From assembly GCA_001695595.3 (NCBI GenBank), contig MBPM02000059.1, positions 1 through 64,000 of the forward strand: a stretch of DNA of 64,000 nt, read 5' to 3'. The stretch's first letter is position 1; each line of letters starts with the position of its first letter. The notes under the pieces were generated by a model. It was not told the DNA's origin and ran no database searches. It saw only the letters and a program-made list of their open reading frames with translations. Both the position numbers and the translations under genes were made by a program. This stretch comes from Plasmopara viticola (lineage: Eukaryota > Oomycota > Peronosporomycetes > Peronosporales > Peronosporaceae). Shown here in pieces: positions 38,701 to 49,607 of the stretch.

Positions 38701-39396
38701 GTGATTGAAGCCGTGTACAGCATGGATGGCGATATTCCGGACATTCACGAAATGATTCGGATCAAGAAAAAGTACAAAGCGCTACTTTTTGTCGACGAAG
38801 CTCACTCATTTGGCACGATGGGAGCAACGGGTCGTGGTATCTGTGAACACGCGAAGGTGGATCCAAAGGACATTGATGTGCGAATGGGCACGATGAGCAA
38901 GGCACTGGGTTCAGTTGGCGGCTTTATCCTCGGCTCGCTGTCACTTATCAAGTATTTAAAGCACTGTGCTGGTGGCTTTGTGTTCTCGGTCGGCTTGGCT
39001 CCTGCTTGTGGTTCTGCTGCTTTAAAATCGTTGCAGCTAATGACGGAAAGCTCGTCACGTACTAGAATTTTACAGGAGCGCAGCAAGTACTTTTACGATT
39101 TGTGCAAAGAGCACAAGATTCCGATGGGTGAGAACACATTTTGTGGGGGTCCTGTGGTAGTAGTGATGATTGGCAGCACCATTGCGACGGCCAAAGCGTC
39201 CGAGTTCTTGGCTTTGCACAAGATAAATGTGAAGCCTATCGTGTACCCTGCAGTGGAGGAAGGAAAATGCCGTCTTCGTTTCTTTATCTCAACGCTGCAC
39301 ACACCAGAGCAGTTGAAGAGTACTGTGCTGACCCTGAAGGCGTATTTGCGAGATGTGACGAAATCCGCGGTAACCTCGACGAACGGGACAGCTTAA
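35728..39396 (+). CDS. Fatty acyl-AMP ligase - acyl carrier - alpha-oxoamine synthase fusion
   Basis: 1222 residues from the ATG at 35728 (MSSLFADVIGD); a TTG 33 bases upstream is not used. Residues 8-35 are an Ala-rich hydrophobic helix, perhaps a membrane anchor. Residues about 65-680 are an adenylate-forming ligase of the fatty acyl-AMP ligase type: YSSGSTSTPK at about 256, SWLPSYHDMGLVG, NCGYGLAEVT, YLRTGDMGF, GRLKDLIIIRGRN and TTSGKIQRS. Residues about 710-790 are a carrier domain with GLDSI, Ser at about 749 being the phosphopantetheine site. Residues about 850-1215 are a PLP enzyme of the oxoamine synthase group (8-amino-7-oxononanoate synthase, serine palmitoyltransferase): FNTYNYLG, DALNHDSC, DEAHSFG at about 1023-1029, and the PLP lysine in TMSKALGS at about 1058. 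By domain logic it loads a fatty acid on its own carrier and condenses it with an amino acid, losing CO2. The amino acid and the product are unknown. The architecture is bacterial-looking, so ancient transfer is possible. Confidence 0.92.
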   Translation: MSSLFADVIGDVAYGVAAAASLAAVASGAALSAHLMKRQPENLASPVHKNGRITQTTNAVKITHPVIVANGVDIDTEPVMVELKRCAASLKWRHKVVYTFLDDLGRETVNLSFKDVDCTARKVAAALQRDAHVVKGDRVMLCYPPGLEFALAFWGCLYAGAVGIPVYPPYPGTLAKDLPKFNRLVEDSGAAVVLTTSTYHLASKMATVKGYFSTSRTSWPAHLQWITTDNLPDSLVAHYDEQDALSITHEDIAFFQYSSGSTSTPKAVMISHGNLKAQLKTWESITSSDLMVSWLPSYHDMGLVGFIITPCVTRARCVSMSPISFIKDPVLWMRTASKYKATHVCAPNFGYALVARKTSDKDAAKMDLRSLKQTICAAEPIRRESLEAFTSKFRVSGFDPNSFNCGYGLAEVTLVCTGQEPPRKPTILDVKKHLLETQRKAEVVSVVHGTKLASTDIIQLVGCGKAMPTFCVTIVDVATKKVVEELQVGEVWVQGPSVAVGYWNRPEDTQKMFHAAIADDKGSDRAYLRTGDMGFLYKNELFVTGRLKDLIIIRGRNVCPQDVEVSVEQAHESVRPGCAAAFSIEKKDEEALVVVAEVKNGSSQQLIEEISREIMKTVLSEHQLRCEAIVLLRQKTIPKTTSGKIQRSATKAQYLKGTLKPLFEYRAEAGNLPVVRTSDSLKTVIKDNKSSGEVKTPDEILTWLLKHVAQEINLPAVADNAEAVDGQRAALTTVEIDLNTPWAMVGLDSIAIVGLSSNLGEFLGCIVPPSAFFQYDTPYKLANAPGLASGDLSGDQEKEILNGVEAVQTASSIEEIDSSCFQIEKFPEVQGLFEQIEQFEAAGLRVPFLETLTPEKRRMINFNTYNYLGNASNAEVAAASKAGIDEYGTTMSSSPIVGQTQLNLDLEHALCTFFDAQASTLFVGGWVTNVTTIDALVSKGDLILCDALNHDSCVSGQRLSGATILPFPHNNTNALERMLSKVRTKYRRVLIVIEAVYSMDGDIPDIHEMIRIKKKYKALLFVDEAHSFGTMGATGRGICEHAKVDPKDIDVRMGTMSKALGSVGGFILGSLSLIKYLKHCAGGFVFSVGLAPACGSAALKSLQLMTESSSRTRILQERSKYFYDLCKEHKIPMGENTFCGGPVVVVMIGSTIATAKASEFLALHKINVKPIVYPAVEEGKCRLRFFISTLHTPEQLKSTVLTLKAYLRDVTKSAVTSTNGTA

Positions 39397-39399
39397 TTG

Positions 39400-42300
39400 A
39401 CTGAGAACGATGGTTTAAAAGACAATTAAAAAGCGTATGTTTAAAATGAGCGCCGAGGCAAAGACGACTTCGCTTTGCGACACGATGAGTCGATTCATGC
39501 ACGGATTTGCATTGGACAGTGTGCATTAGAATCGATAAAAATGCAATGCTAAAGTAGCAAAACTCAGGGCGTAGGAGGTATAGATTTTCATTAAATTCGG
39601 AGAATAATTCTCAGTCGCCATTTTAAGTTCTGCAAGCTGCATCGTGAATAGTAGTAGCATAGGTAATGGATATAGTCCATTACTAATTAGGCTATTGTTG
39701 TACAGTAAAAAAAGATAAATGTGCACTAAAGTAGCTGTAATGCAAAACCGCGTACAATTATAATATATAATGCATACTATTGAGTGGTCAGTCTTTTAAG
39801 CAACTTGTCCGTAAGGTTTAAATTTTAATATAGATTGCACACTGTCGGTTGAGTTCAATTCATACTTACCTGACTGGTGTTCGACGTTGCTCATTGAGGA
39901 CGTTGACATGAGCCGGAGCAGGCCCCTTGCACTCCGGTGCTGTAAGGGTTCAGGAATGCTCTTATGAGTAATTCCACAGTAGAATTTTTGATAGCGGGGG
40001 TGAGCGCGTGCGCCGCCCCCATCTCTCAACATATTACCACATATATCTCATACTGCAACTTGCACCAAGTATGCAAGCCACATAACTTTATAAGAATATA
40101 CCGTAGTTGAGCAAATTTCATTACACTTTGAGAACATACCGTAGCCAAACCAAGCTGTAGAGGTCAAAGTTGCTACACTCAATCAGATATAAGTCATACT
40201 CAGTTTCATCACTCGCATGCCACGTTGACTTTTTCCTGAACAAATGCCATTCATTGTTTTAACAGTGCAGCTTTTATTTATGGAACACCTTCCGCTTCTC
40301 TGTCGAACAAAGAGATATCTTGTCCAGCCCATGCAACAAAAACTTTTCTCGACGGTGTTCGCATGTAAAATGATAAGGCATCAGGTAGATTGAGTAATAC
40401 CTATATCTCTTTTCATCAAGGGACTGGTACGTAATCGAAAAGCTTGACAGATTTACGATTTAAACGGCAAGCAAAGACGCAATGTTATACCTAAGCAGCT
40501 TTAGATCGTTGAGTTGCTGCAATGTTGTATAGATTACGCGCATCTTTCTCCAAAAATAATTCACTCACATACTGAATTCTGATTGCGCTCTGGTCCGCAA
40601 AATAAGTGTCGTGTGGGCAAGAGCGGTCAGAACTTTGATTTACCAAAGGCCATGATAGTATCGTGGCCGAACAAAGCAAAGAAGGACCGAAACGCGGGTA
40701 GCGGTACAATAACATGAAAGCAGCAACACAGTTTAATTAACGGGTTATAAAGCACAGCCTGGACGAAACCAGCGCAGCTGAGCTTTGCAAGCTGCCAGCG
40801 CGGGCTTGCCGTGGCAACGCTCATTGAGCATTGCAGTTCTATAAGCTTAAGAAGTCATGCAAGGGCTTAGTGATTACTTGGTGGACGAAGGCACTCTTTC
40901 AGTGATCATTTAAACGTAAAATTTGGAGCCGATTTTTACCGCAAATTGACAATGCAGTATTCATAGGTTAGTTACGCTGTGCCAATGCAGCAGTATGCTC
41001 TTCGGTCTTTGTCACGGCGTTCCTGTGAAGAAACACCGCGATTTGCTCGTCAACTTTAAAGTCGCACTGTTGCCTTGGTCTTTTTCTCTCTTATCTCCTT
41101 GATCAAATCTCACATTTCTGTGATTTAAACACTTATAAAAAATGGACAATTGCGTATTGTGCTCATGAAAAGTACTAATAGCGGCTAGCTGAGAATTACT
41201 CGGCAGCATTGAAATTTTACGGTTTGTTAAATGAGGGATGACATTGAGGTTGAAAAGATTTGAATCACAAAATTAGAAAGGAATAGTTGTAATTATTTGT
41301 CTCTAATCAACTCTCTTACGAAAATCATAACAATGACAAAAAACTCAGCGAAGAAGACTGGTTTGCACCAACCTTGAGAAAAAAGCTAAATTTGTCAGTA
41401 CGATTGCAAAAGATTCGATGAAGTGAGTTGCCAGCCATCAGCACTGTACTCGTGCCGAAAGGTTCACACCGCACCTTGCACAGAGGAGGGGTGCCGAAAA
41501 AAAACTTTTCACTATTTTCAGTCTCAAGGAGGTTTACGTATTAGAAGACTGCATTTAAAAGCTTGATCACACATACAAAATTATTCTTGTATGCTTTCTA
41601 TATTTGTTCGTATGCCCTAACATAATTTTGCAATCCAGGTAGGAATTTTATTCACGAGTTGCATCGTGATAAATATGTATGTCGCGTCTCCAATTTTTGC
41701 GGACAGATCGCGTCACTTCAATTTTTGCAATACCTCGGTATGAACATCAGTATACATCAGGGACCTTCCTGCACTAAAATCCATACCCATTTCCACTCAT
41801 AAATATCACATACCCACGGGCATGGATACGCAAGTCCAGTCTGTAAGTAGGTGTGGTTGGACAGTGGCAAGGAAGCATGTGCATGAGTGGATACAGCGTG
41901 GTCAAATATAATCGCATTTGTATATTATCGAGGCTATAGCAATGCCTCAAAATTATACCAAGAGCTTAAAACCAAACATCCATAACCGCAACAGGCTTGA
42001 GCCGCGAGTCGTCATCGACCTGCTTTTCTTACGCTCTAACCGCGGCATTTGTGGTGGTAATTTTTCATGTGTAAACGGTACATTGAGTCATACTTATTAC
42101 GTGCTGCGGCTGAGTATGTAAAGGCGGTCTTGGAAATGTGTGGATTTCGTGGTCACGAAATGAACGTGGGTGGGCATGGGTTGGCCCACCCGCGCATAGC
42201 GCGTGTAATTATGGTATTTAACGCAATAAATGTTGCAGAATTCTGGTCTACGTACAGACGGGTTGTCCCTCGTGCATTAGGAGCAATATTTTTTCAGGTT

Positions 42301-43333
42301 TCTTCGACGAGTACTTCGATTTTACCGAAGGTCGCCAATTCGTTTTGCTTCTCAATATTAAATAAAGCTTGTTGGGGAACCCTTCGACGATAGTAATCAC
42401 GTAGCGATCCCAACAGAATAGGGACAAGTTTTACCTATGACTCTTCGACTCTTATATAAAATCCGAAAAAATTACCACGGAGGAATTAAAAGTCTGAGTA
42501 AAGGTTTTGCGGCTTTCTAAAAGTGGTGTGCCTTTACTTGAACCCTCAAATAAGTCAAGCTATCCACACAAATGCAGTGCTCGCTATGCTTTTGACAGGT
42601 TAGCAAAATAATTAATACAGAAGTGGCGTGCACATTAATACACAATCATTCGGCTACAGATTTATTTAATACATTAACTTTTTAGTTTGAGTCTACCTAT
42701 AATCACTTATATGAACTTATCCAGTCCTGCAATTTTGTACCTATTTCAATATTTCTCGAAATATCATAATATGAAACTCAGAACAAGGAGCTACATATTA
42801 CGTGTTAACCAGTCGCCACAGCTCCTCTAAGGCTCTTGTTAAAGAATAGTCAGTGTATTACTCAAAGGCTTATAGCATGTAAAATTCGGGTTTTGTTATG
42901 ACCTAACTGGGCTTTTGTATGAAAGTCAATCAGTAATGAACAATTCTCTTTTCTCTCTCTTCAATGTGGACAAACAGGCATTGAAATAAGCTAGTTCGCG
43001 TAAGCTTTGCGAAACGAAAAATACGTTTCGCCTGTGCCTACACTACAATCCCAATGATTCGCATGGTTGTGACACGAAGCAAACTATCCGCACAGTGCTG
43101 GCGTGTGACGAGATTACACATCGCCTTGCATAGAGGAAGTGTAAAAGGAAGATACATGATCTTTTAGCGAACGACCTTCCAATATTGCCGGTCTATTAGA
43201 TCGCCTTATCAACGGACTGCAGTCCCAATTTTAATTTGTTGAAAGGTGTGTTATTTTATTTTGGTTCTACCTATGATCATCGATATGGACTAATTTTAAT
43301 TACACTTTAAGTCTATCGGAATACATCGGTACA
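39400..43333. other. Gene-poor AT-rich spacer
   Basis: About 4 kb with dense stops in all frames. No gene, RNA or known repeat could be supported. Confidence 0.4.
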
Positions 43334-43429
43334 ATCCAATATATACTTCCATTGGTTGTCTGTCGTGCACCACGAGCCACCATCCAATATATACTTCCAT
43401 TGGTTGTCTGTCGTGCACCACGAGCCACC
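43334..43429. repeat. 48-bp tandem duplication
   Basis: A 48-base unit starting ATCCAATATATACTTCC and ending GAGCCACC is present twice head to tail, 43334-43381 and 43382-43429, with no difference I can see. It lies in non-coding sequence. Confidence 0.9.
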
Positions 43430-45736
43430 ATTTTCGAACAGGAAGTCAGCCTTTTACGAAAGAGCTTGGCTTGATGTTATGGTCCGTGCAGACTTGTGTT
43501 GTGCTCAATAGCTAACACTATGTAGGTCATTCATCACTTTTTGACTTTTATGCGAAAACCGGGCTATCATTTACATGACCAAGTAGTGCCAATCTCTAGC
43601 CACCCACTTAATCTTTTGCCTTTGTATCATTATAGACTTGCGCAGACCCAATAGAGCACCAACAAAGCATTTGATTGCTTTGTTGAAGTGCTGAGATGAT
43701 GTACGGCCATAGATACGTGTGACATATACTTACAGCAGTCCGCCGATATGGCACGGTCTATGAAATAGTCTTCACGGATTGGCTCTCTGCAAGATCTCAC
43801 AGATTATATCATGCTCAAGACGGCACGGATGAGTAAAGTAGCTCGCAGGCTTAATGAATTTAAGCCGCTTTGCCAATGTGGAGCTCGTCTGAGGCGTTTG
43901 CCGTTCGATGTGGGCGCAGTATCGGTGAACAAGATGATTGCTGACTTAGGTGGTATAGTCCACCGCTTCGTCCATATTGACCTCAGTAGCACTAAATAGC
44001 GAAGCTCTATAACAGTCCGATCGTTGCGAAGGTTCACTACAAAAGCAATTCAATGGTGTAGTTGTCGAAAGCGATGATAATTTGATGAATCGAACTGAGA
44101 TCCAGCTCGACCTGTACTTTACTTTTCAAGATAAAGCCTTCAATGAGTCCCTTACGGGACTTTAGGTCGCATACGTTGATATGTGAAGATAACAAAGCTC
44201 AAGAGTGCTAAGCGTATGCTACTCTGCTACGCGAAGGGGCTAAAAATATTTGCATGTTTGACATGGAGAATACAAAGGTCGCTCTATGAGATTTATAAGC
44301 GTGAGATTGGTGACATTCATGACACCGAAGCACTAAAGCTGAAAGTAGTTGCTTAACAGTGATGGAGCCAAGAACCAGAATCAGGTCTTTTAAAAAAACG
44401 CATGGAAGGTGGTTAAGATTTATTCGCGGACATCGAAACGGTCGATTGGAAACGGAAGCCAAGCTCATCCCTTGTAAGCGGTCTTTTGAAAACAGGCTGG
44501 ACCTATCGGAACGCCACGCACCACCTCAAGCGCAACAAAAAACCATTTGGATTTCGACCTGAAGTGAACCGGACAAGAGTCGATGCTAGGGCTCAGACGA
44601 CGAAGACTTAACAAAAGGAAGTAATGGCTCACCGACTATTGCGCGTGCTAGGATTGGCGAATGCAGACTCATTGCAAAAGCTTTTTTTGCGTGCACGGTA
44701 AGAATCGAGTAGGATGCAGGCTTGCCGATTATGTATGCTCAAACAATAAAAAGTGACGATGCAAAAAAGTGATGTGAGGCCACAGACGCTAAGCTTCGTT
44801 CATAAAACCGAACCAAACATGGATAGCTACTAGCACAATGGAAGCACGGTGAACCTTCACCAAGAAACATGAGTAAAGGCGTTGTCCTGCTGTAAATGGC
44901 ACGACCAGCCGCGAAGCGTTTCAAGCAAAATACGGGATCAACTTTTCTAAGATTTGCCGACATACAATCAATTTTGGATTGTTCTCGTGGTGTATGCCGA
45001 ATGCGAACCACCAAATATATTAGCTGGATGCCAACACGACATTTCTCAGCCGCGCACGGACGAACAACGCTCATGGGAAAGTTGCGCTTGGTTTTAACAG
45101 TGCTCAGAGATACGTGTGCTAAGTTCTATCAACAAGTCGGATCAAGCAGCAAATGCCTAGAACAAGACGATACGCCGTGTCTTTGTGAAGAAATTCTTCA
45201 ATTTGGGCTAAATCAATTTGGTTATGTCGAGCATTGCCAGAGAGGATTTTACAAATGTTGGACTCAATATGGATAATATGATTATTGCAGCAAGGACCAG
45301 CAAGGAGATATATCAGGTGAAGGAAGAGCACCCGAGTTGAAAGGCCTGGCAAGGCGGAGCTCATTTAAGGCAAGGAGATCGATCGATCACGGCAGGTCAC
45401 CTAAGACAATTATGGTCAAGCAGACCCGTTGTAGTCACGAGATATAGGCAACAAGATGCCAAGAGTGTGTTAAACAGGACTAAAGCTGTCACCTACGCAT
45501 TCGTCGATGAAAGAAGAGCGTCATTTGTCGGTGCGCTCGAAGTCTTTGACTCGGACGTCTGGTTTTGAACTTAGCGCAACCAAAGCCGAGCAAAAAAAAG
45601 ATATTTTAAAATAAAGCCTCAAAGGAATGGTGGTCGACATGCGTTCATACCGAAAGATGTTCAATCAAATAGATTCCCAGCGTAAATTGCAGTGTCTATC
45701 AGACATTTTATGATATGATGTGATATAGCGTTGTTT
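43430..45736. other. Gene-poor spacer
   Basis: About 2.3 kb with a few frames above 100 codons (for example 44896-45276) but no recognisable domain. Confidence 0.35.
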
Positions 45737-45763
45737 TATGTCGTCCACTTCATGGACGACATA
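45737..45763. terminator. Perfect hairpin 1 downstream of FYVE gene
   Basis: An 11-bp stem (ATGTCGTCCA with TGGACGACAT plus one outer pair) around a 5-base loop CTTCA. It lies about 80 bases beyond the stop of the minus-strand gene at 45842, so it would be in the 3' UTR. The role is inferred; it may instead be part of a small inverted-repeat element. Confidence 0.5.
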
Positions 45764-45765
45764 TT

Positions 45766-45809
45766 ATATTGTAGCCATGTAGCCTCCCTACGCTACATGG
45801 CTACAATAT
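45766..45809. repeat. Perfect hairpin 2 (17-18 bp stem)
   Basis: Left arm ATATTGTAGCCATGTAG (45766-45782) and right arm CTACATGGCTACAATAT (45793-45809) pair perfectly around a 10-base apex; C45783 and G45792 can also pair. It sits 33 bases past the stop of the START/FYVE gene on the minus strand and is separated from hairpin 1 by only 2 bases. Confidence 0.8.
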
Positions 45810-45841
45810 CAACCTTCACTATTAAAGTATGATCGTAATCC

Positions 45842-47125
45842 TTAGGTCCTGAGACAGGCTGTCGCGACTTCCCACGCCGACATGTCCTTGGCTTCGAGCA
45901 CGCACGGTAGACAGAATGTAAAGCTCTTTTGCGTGACGTCGGTTATTGCCTCAATCGTCAGCTTTTTCTGGACGCTACACTTGCTGCACGTGACGCGACG
46001 ACAGATTGGGCATCCGTTCGGAGACTTCAAGAGACTCCCTAGCTTGCAAATCGACTTGCCGCACACGCCACAATCGGTCGTCACGTTGATGCCCGACTTG
46101 TCGCTCCGACGCCGGAGCGTCATGAGGTAGCTCAGTTTCTTCATAGTAGCGCACTCGGCAACATCCGCACAAGCAGCAATGTTGCTAGCGAGCAGCATGA
46201 CGCCGTAGCTCTCGACCATATCCCCGCGCGGGTCCGCAAAGCCACGGCCGAAAACTTCGACGGTAGTATCCTCGACTTGACGCGCAACGTAGGCAATGGA
46301 GAGTTGAATCCGAATAATGTTGTGGCTCAAGTCCAGTGGCGGGCACTCGTCTAACTTGATGGAATGAATGGTATAGTAGAAAATGCGCTCGCCGTCCGAG
46401 TCGAACGCCATTCCTTGGGACTCGAGGTAAACGACGTCTCGACGGGTTGTGAGCGCACTCGAGACGGCCGTGCCCCATTTGATAGTGACGGATCGGAACG
46501 GATCTTCTGGACTCGGTGACTGGAGGACGGCCAGGATCTTTCGGTCGTCAAAAATGTCATTGTGACAGTACGAAGTGCGCACGATCCACGCGTGCTTTGT
46601 GTTCGCAAGGCCGCCGTAGGCCACGTCTTCGAGCGAGCCGTCAATCTGACCCGTGGCAATGATGAGGGGAATGTGCGGTGGCTTGACTTTGGCCAAGACA
46701 CTGTCGTCGAAGAGTGAGAAGGAGCCGACGCTGGCCGTGCTACTCGCAACACTCGAGGTGTCATCGAATGTGGGATTGTCATAGGTGTGCGGTCGGCCAC
46801 GCGCCGCTGCGGGGTGTTGGCGCGATTCCACGACACTGGCCGGCAAGAGTCTGGGCCGGCTCGGATCCTTTTCGTACCCCATCCTTTGCACTTTTCCCCG
46901 TCGCGACCGAAAGACGCGCACCTTGTCTTTGCTTTTCGTGTGCTTCCACTGGTCACTCGGAAGCTGCCGGCCGTTCGCGACAAAGGCTTCGTACGTACTC
47001 AACGTCTCGGCAATGATCCCGTCCGCCATGTCCGTGAGTTCTTGACGTTTTGTCTTGGAGAGCTGCAGCTCGTCGGGGACACTTCCTTCCACTAGCGTCG
47101 GCTTGGCCATGCGAACTAAGTGCAC
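45842..47125 (-). CDS. START/FYVE-like protein
   Basis: 427 residues from the ATG at 47123-47125; a second ATG five codons in (MAKPTLVEG) may be used. Residues about 150-345 have the length and pattern of the START-like lipid-binding domain common in oomycetes, beginning near SLEDVAYGGLANTKHAWIVR. Residues about 352-408 hold a FYVE-type zinc cluster: CGVCGKSIC, CPICRRVTCSKC and CLPC, giving the expected paired C-x2-C sets, but the basic RKHHCR-like phosphoinositide-binding motif is not preserved, so PI3P binding is doubtful. Likely a cytosolic or endosomal membrane adaptor. The gene is GC-rich, intact and isolated in an AT-rich region. Confidence 0.82.
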   Translation of the reverse strand: MHLVRMAKPTLVEGSVPDELQLSKTKRQELTDMADGIIAETLSTYEAFVANGRQLPSDQWKHTKSKDKVRVFRSRRGKVQRMGYEKDPSRPRLLPASVVESRQHPAAARGRPHTYDNPTFDDTSSVASSTASVGSFSLFDDSVLAKVKPPHIPLIIATGQIDGSLEDVAYGGLANTKHAWIVRTSYCHNDIFDDRKILAVLQSPSPEDPFRSVTIKWGTAVSSALTTRRDVVYLESQGMAFDSDGERIFYYTIHSIKLDECPPLDLSHNIIRIQLSIAYVARQVEDTTVEVFGRGFADPRGDMVESYGVMLLASNIAACADVAECATMKKLSYLMTLRRRSDKSGINVTTDCGVCGKSICKLGSLLKSPNGCPICRRVTCSKCSVQKKLTIEAITDVTQKSFTFCLPCVLEAKDMSAWEVATACLRT

Positions 47126-48869
47126 AAGTTTTTGAATGCCATGACTTTTATATTCGACGCAGCCATTCAGACCCGAGCCCAGCTGAGATGTGCTCGAGAG
47201 ATGGGGCGCGAGTTGCCAACAGTGCTTGGCTGCATTGCATACTTGAAGTTGTGACGTTGTGGGTGGGAGTCAACCGTCGGCCCAACCCGTTGCCGGCGAG
47301 TGCCTTCGGACCTTTTCGCTGCATTCAGTCGATAGCCTAGGGTTTATACCGAGACGTAGGATGACCATGGCTTGCTGGATCACACAGTCGGATTGGTAGA
47401 GCACTGTATAGTACAAAGACTACAGTATGGAAACGCTCCGTCTTCCTTTACGGTAAGAAGTTACGGGTTAACGTTTACTTTGCTGTAAAATGCAGTGGCC
47501 ATTAGCGTGCGCTTGCGCTGGCGATAGCTCGACTACGTGCATGCTATCAATAGCCCACTTGCATAATTTCTACATTTCACGCTGTGGAGGATGACGAGCT
47601 TGTTTAGGTTGCGGTGATAATGAAAAACCGACCTTCTCCTCTTCAACGCAAAGAGCGATCCCCACATATGCAGTGGGTCATGTCATGGCTGCGACTGTCC
47701 AGTTTGTCATTCTGGTGATGGGCAAGAAAGGCGGAAACATGTCATATCCATGCCTTACAGAACATTCGTGTACACTCACACAGCCTTGAAAAGGGGCGTA
47801 GTCAACCGGATGTTCTTTGACACGATTGCGTCCTTACATAATCTTTGCCGTGGCTTTAAAGAACCAATGGGCCGGCTTGCACGTGGAAAAAATCGACCCA
47901 CGGAATTCATTCATTGTATTTTTTTTCTTAAGATACGCTTTCTTAATGCGTTTTTTTTACTTCAAATTCGGTTTGACAACCTATCAAGTCAAGGGCCTGC
48001 TACCTTGAACCGCAGACGCTGCGTGCAGAAGGGATGTTAGGAGTGGCTGAAACTCTAATCGAACATTTCACTAAATGTCGAGACATCTACTTTCTCTTAA
48101 TCACGATACGAGGACTAGAATCATAAATTAGTCCAAAATGCCATCTGGACAACAATAATTAATCGTGAGTGTCGCAAACATCGCTTCCTTGGCTTACGCA
48201 CGTGCTGCAAAATGTATTATCAGATGTAAGTTGTTGAAGCTGATTCATTAAAACCCCGCCGTATTTAAAATCCTGGTCATAGTTTTGCCATGCCGTTTTT
48301 TATGTGTAGTACCTATTTTTAAAGATAGTGATGGAATCAAGCATCTAAAATCAAGAGTTTGATGAAAGAAGAACACGATCGACATATGAAAGATTATTTT
48401 CCTAAACCTGCATAAGTTGTAGATAGTATTGATCTCGCAGAAGTCAGCACATATAAAAGCAATTGTGCGACCCTTATCCTAGTGGAGCGTAAGAAATAGC
48501 GAAAGTCGAAGCTGCCTTTACAATCAGCTGTAGTAAGGCGAGTACGGAGGACGATACGGTTGCTAATAGTGCCCGTAGCCGCCGCTGTTTTGGCTATTGA
48601 AACGAGTCGAAAAACCGAGTCTGGAGCTCATTGAGAAGGAAAGAGACTCCTCGACGCAGTTAGGAGACCTTGAATCGAGACGTGCGGCGGTCGATCCGAT
48701 TAGAAATTTCACAAGTCACATAACTAAACGAGTCTATTCTCTATCAGTTGCAAGGACATTTTCCAAATAAGGCGCGAGTTAACTGCCAGGCCTGACCTCG
48801 AGAGCAATCTCATGGGAGTACGCAGTATACGCGAAGCACGGCGTCTTCGCTGCTCGTATTTGTGCCACC
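47126..48869. other. Gene-poor spacer
   Basis: No recognised coding or repeat feature. Confidence 0.35.
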
Positions 48870-48952
48870 ACGCGTACTAGTGGGTTCTAGGCCTAATGTA
48901 ATACTGAATTCGATTGATGCGGGTGCTCTACCACTGAGCTAAACCGTTAACG
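48870..48952 (-). other. tRNA-like relic, possibly a SINE head
   Basis: The complement of 48923-48941 reads TAGCTCAGTGGTAGAGCAC, a perfect tRNA D-arm and box A. A weak box B-like GGCCTAGAACC follows about 45 bases later. No proper anticodon arm or acceptor stem can be folded, so it is not a functional tRNA; a decayed tRNA pseudogene or tRNA-derived SINE is the best reading. Confidence 0.45.
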
Positions 48953-49418
48953 TCAGCAATTTTTTATACTGACTCTCTGATGGAAGCCAGGAATTTTTTG
49001 CAAACGGGTTCACATAAATGCTTCAAAGCTCATAAGATCATTTTAAACGGTTTTGATACGACTGCACGAATGCTGTACGATCTGAAATTGAGAGTAAGGG
49101 TCACTTCGTATGCAAACCGAGGCCGTTGAGCCTTGCGTTTAGAAGTGACCCCACATCCGCACTCGAACCTTACGCTTCAGTGTTATAAAGTTAATAAATT
49201 GTAAAGTAAATACGTTTATATCCTCAGTCTGCAACTCCTTGCTACCTCTGAATCAATCAAACCGACTTACCATCCGGGCGCAATCATCTTGAGTCCGTCT
49301 GTCCATGCGTCAATCCATGACGTCATTAGCGAGCTTCACCCCGTACATGTCGTACCTCTTTTTCCGGTTCTCACGTGCACTCGTGCTCTGGATCGTCCTA
49401 CTTGACAAGCCATTCGCG

Positions 49419-49607
49419 TCAATGCTGCACCTTGCGAAATTCTATAAGCTTTTCCACGATACATGTATTATCGACAGTCCCTTCATTGATAATGATTTGA
49501 TCGGCTTTTAGCGTACGGCGTGTCTTAAAATTTTCTGGAGTTGGTACATAACGCGTCAGCAACTCGACTATGAACGTCGGATGTAGTCGTGACAAGTTCG
49601 CACGCAA
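49419..49607 (-). pseudogene. Gypsy integrase C-terminal/chromodomain remnant
   Basis: RLHPTFIVELLTRYVP, then IVEKLIEFRK, corresponds to the usual HPTFHVSLLKPY and the chromodomain start (YEVEKILDHR-type) at the end of gypsy Pol. Confidence 0.65.

Noticed and set aside
42250..42395. Gag-like peptide on the minus strand
   Set aside because: The translation looked faintly protein-like but had a stop and matched nothing I could name.
44896..45276. 126-codon open frame on the plus strand
   Set aside because: No domain, no start context, and composition like the surrounding decayed DNA.
46351..47095. Several frames above 95 codons overlapping the START/FYVE gene
   Set aside because: They are produced by the high GC of the real gene; the minus-strand frame has the conserved Cys pairs.
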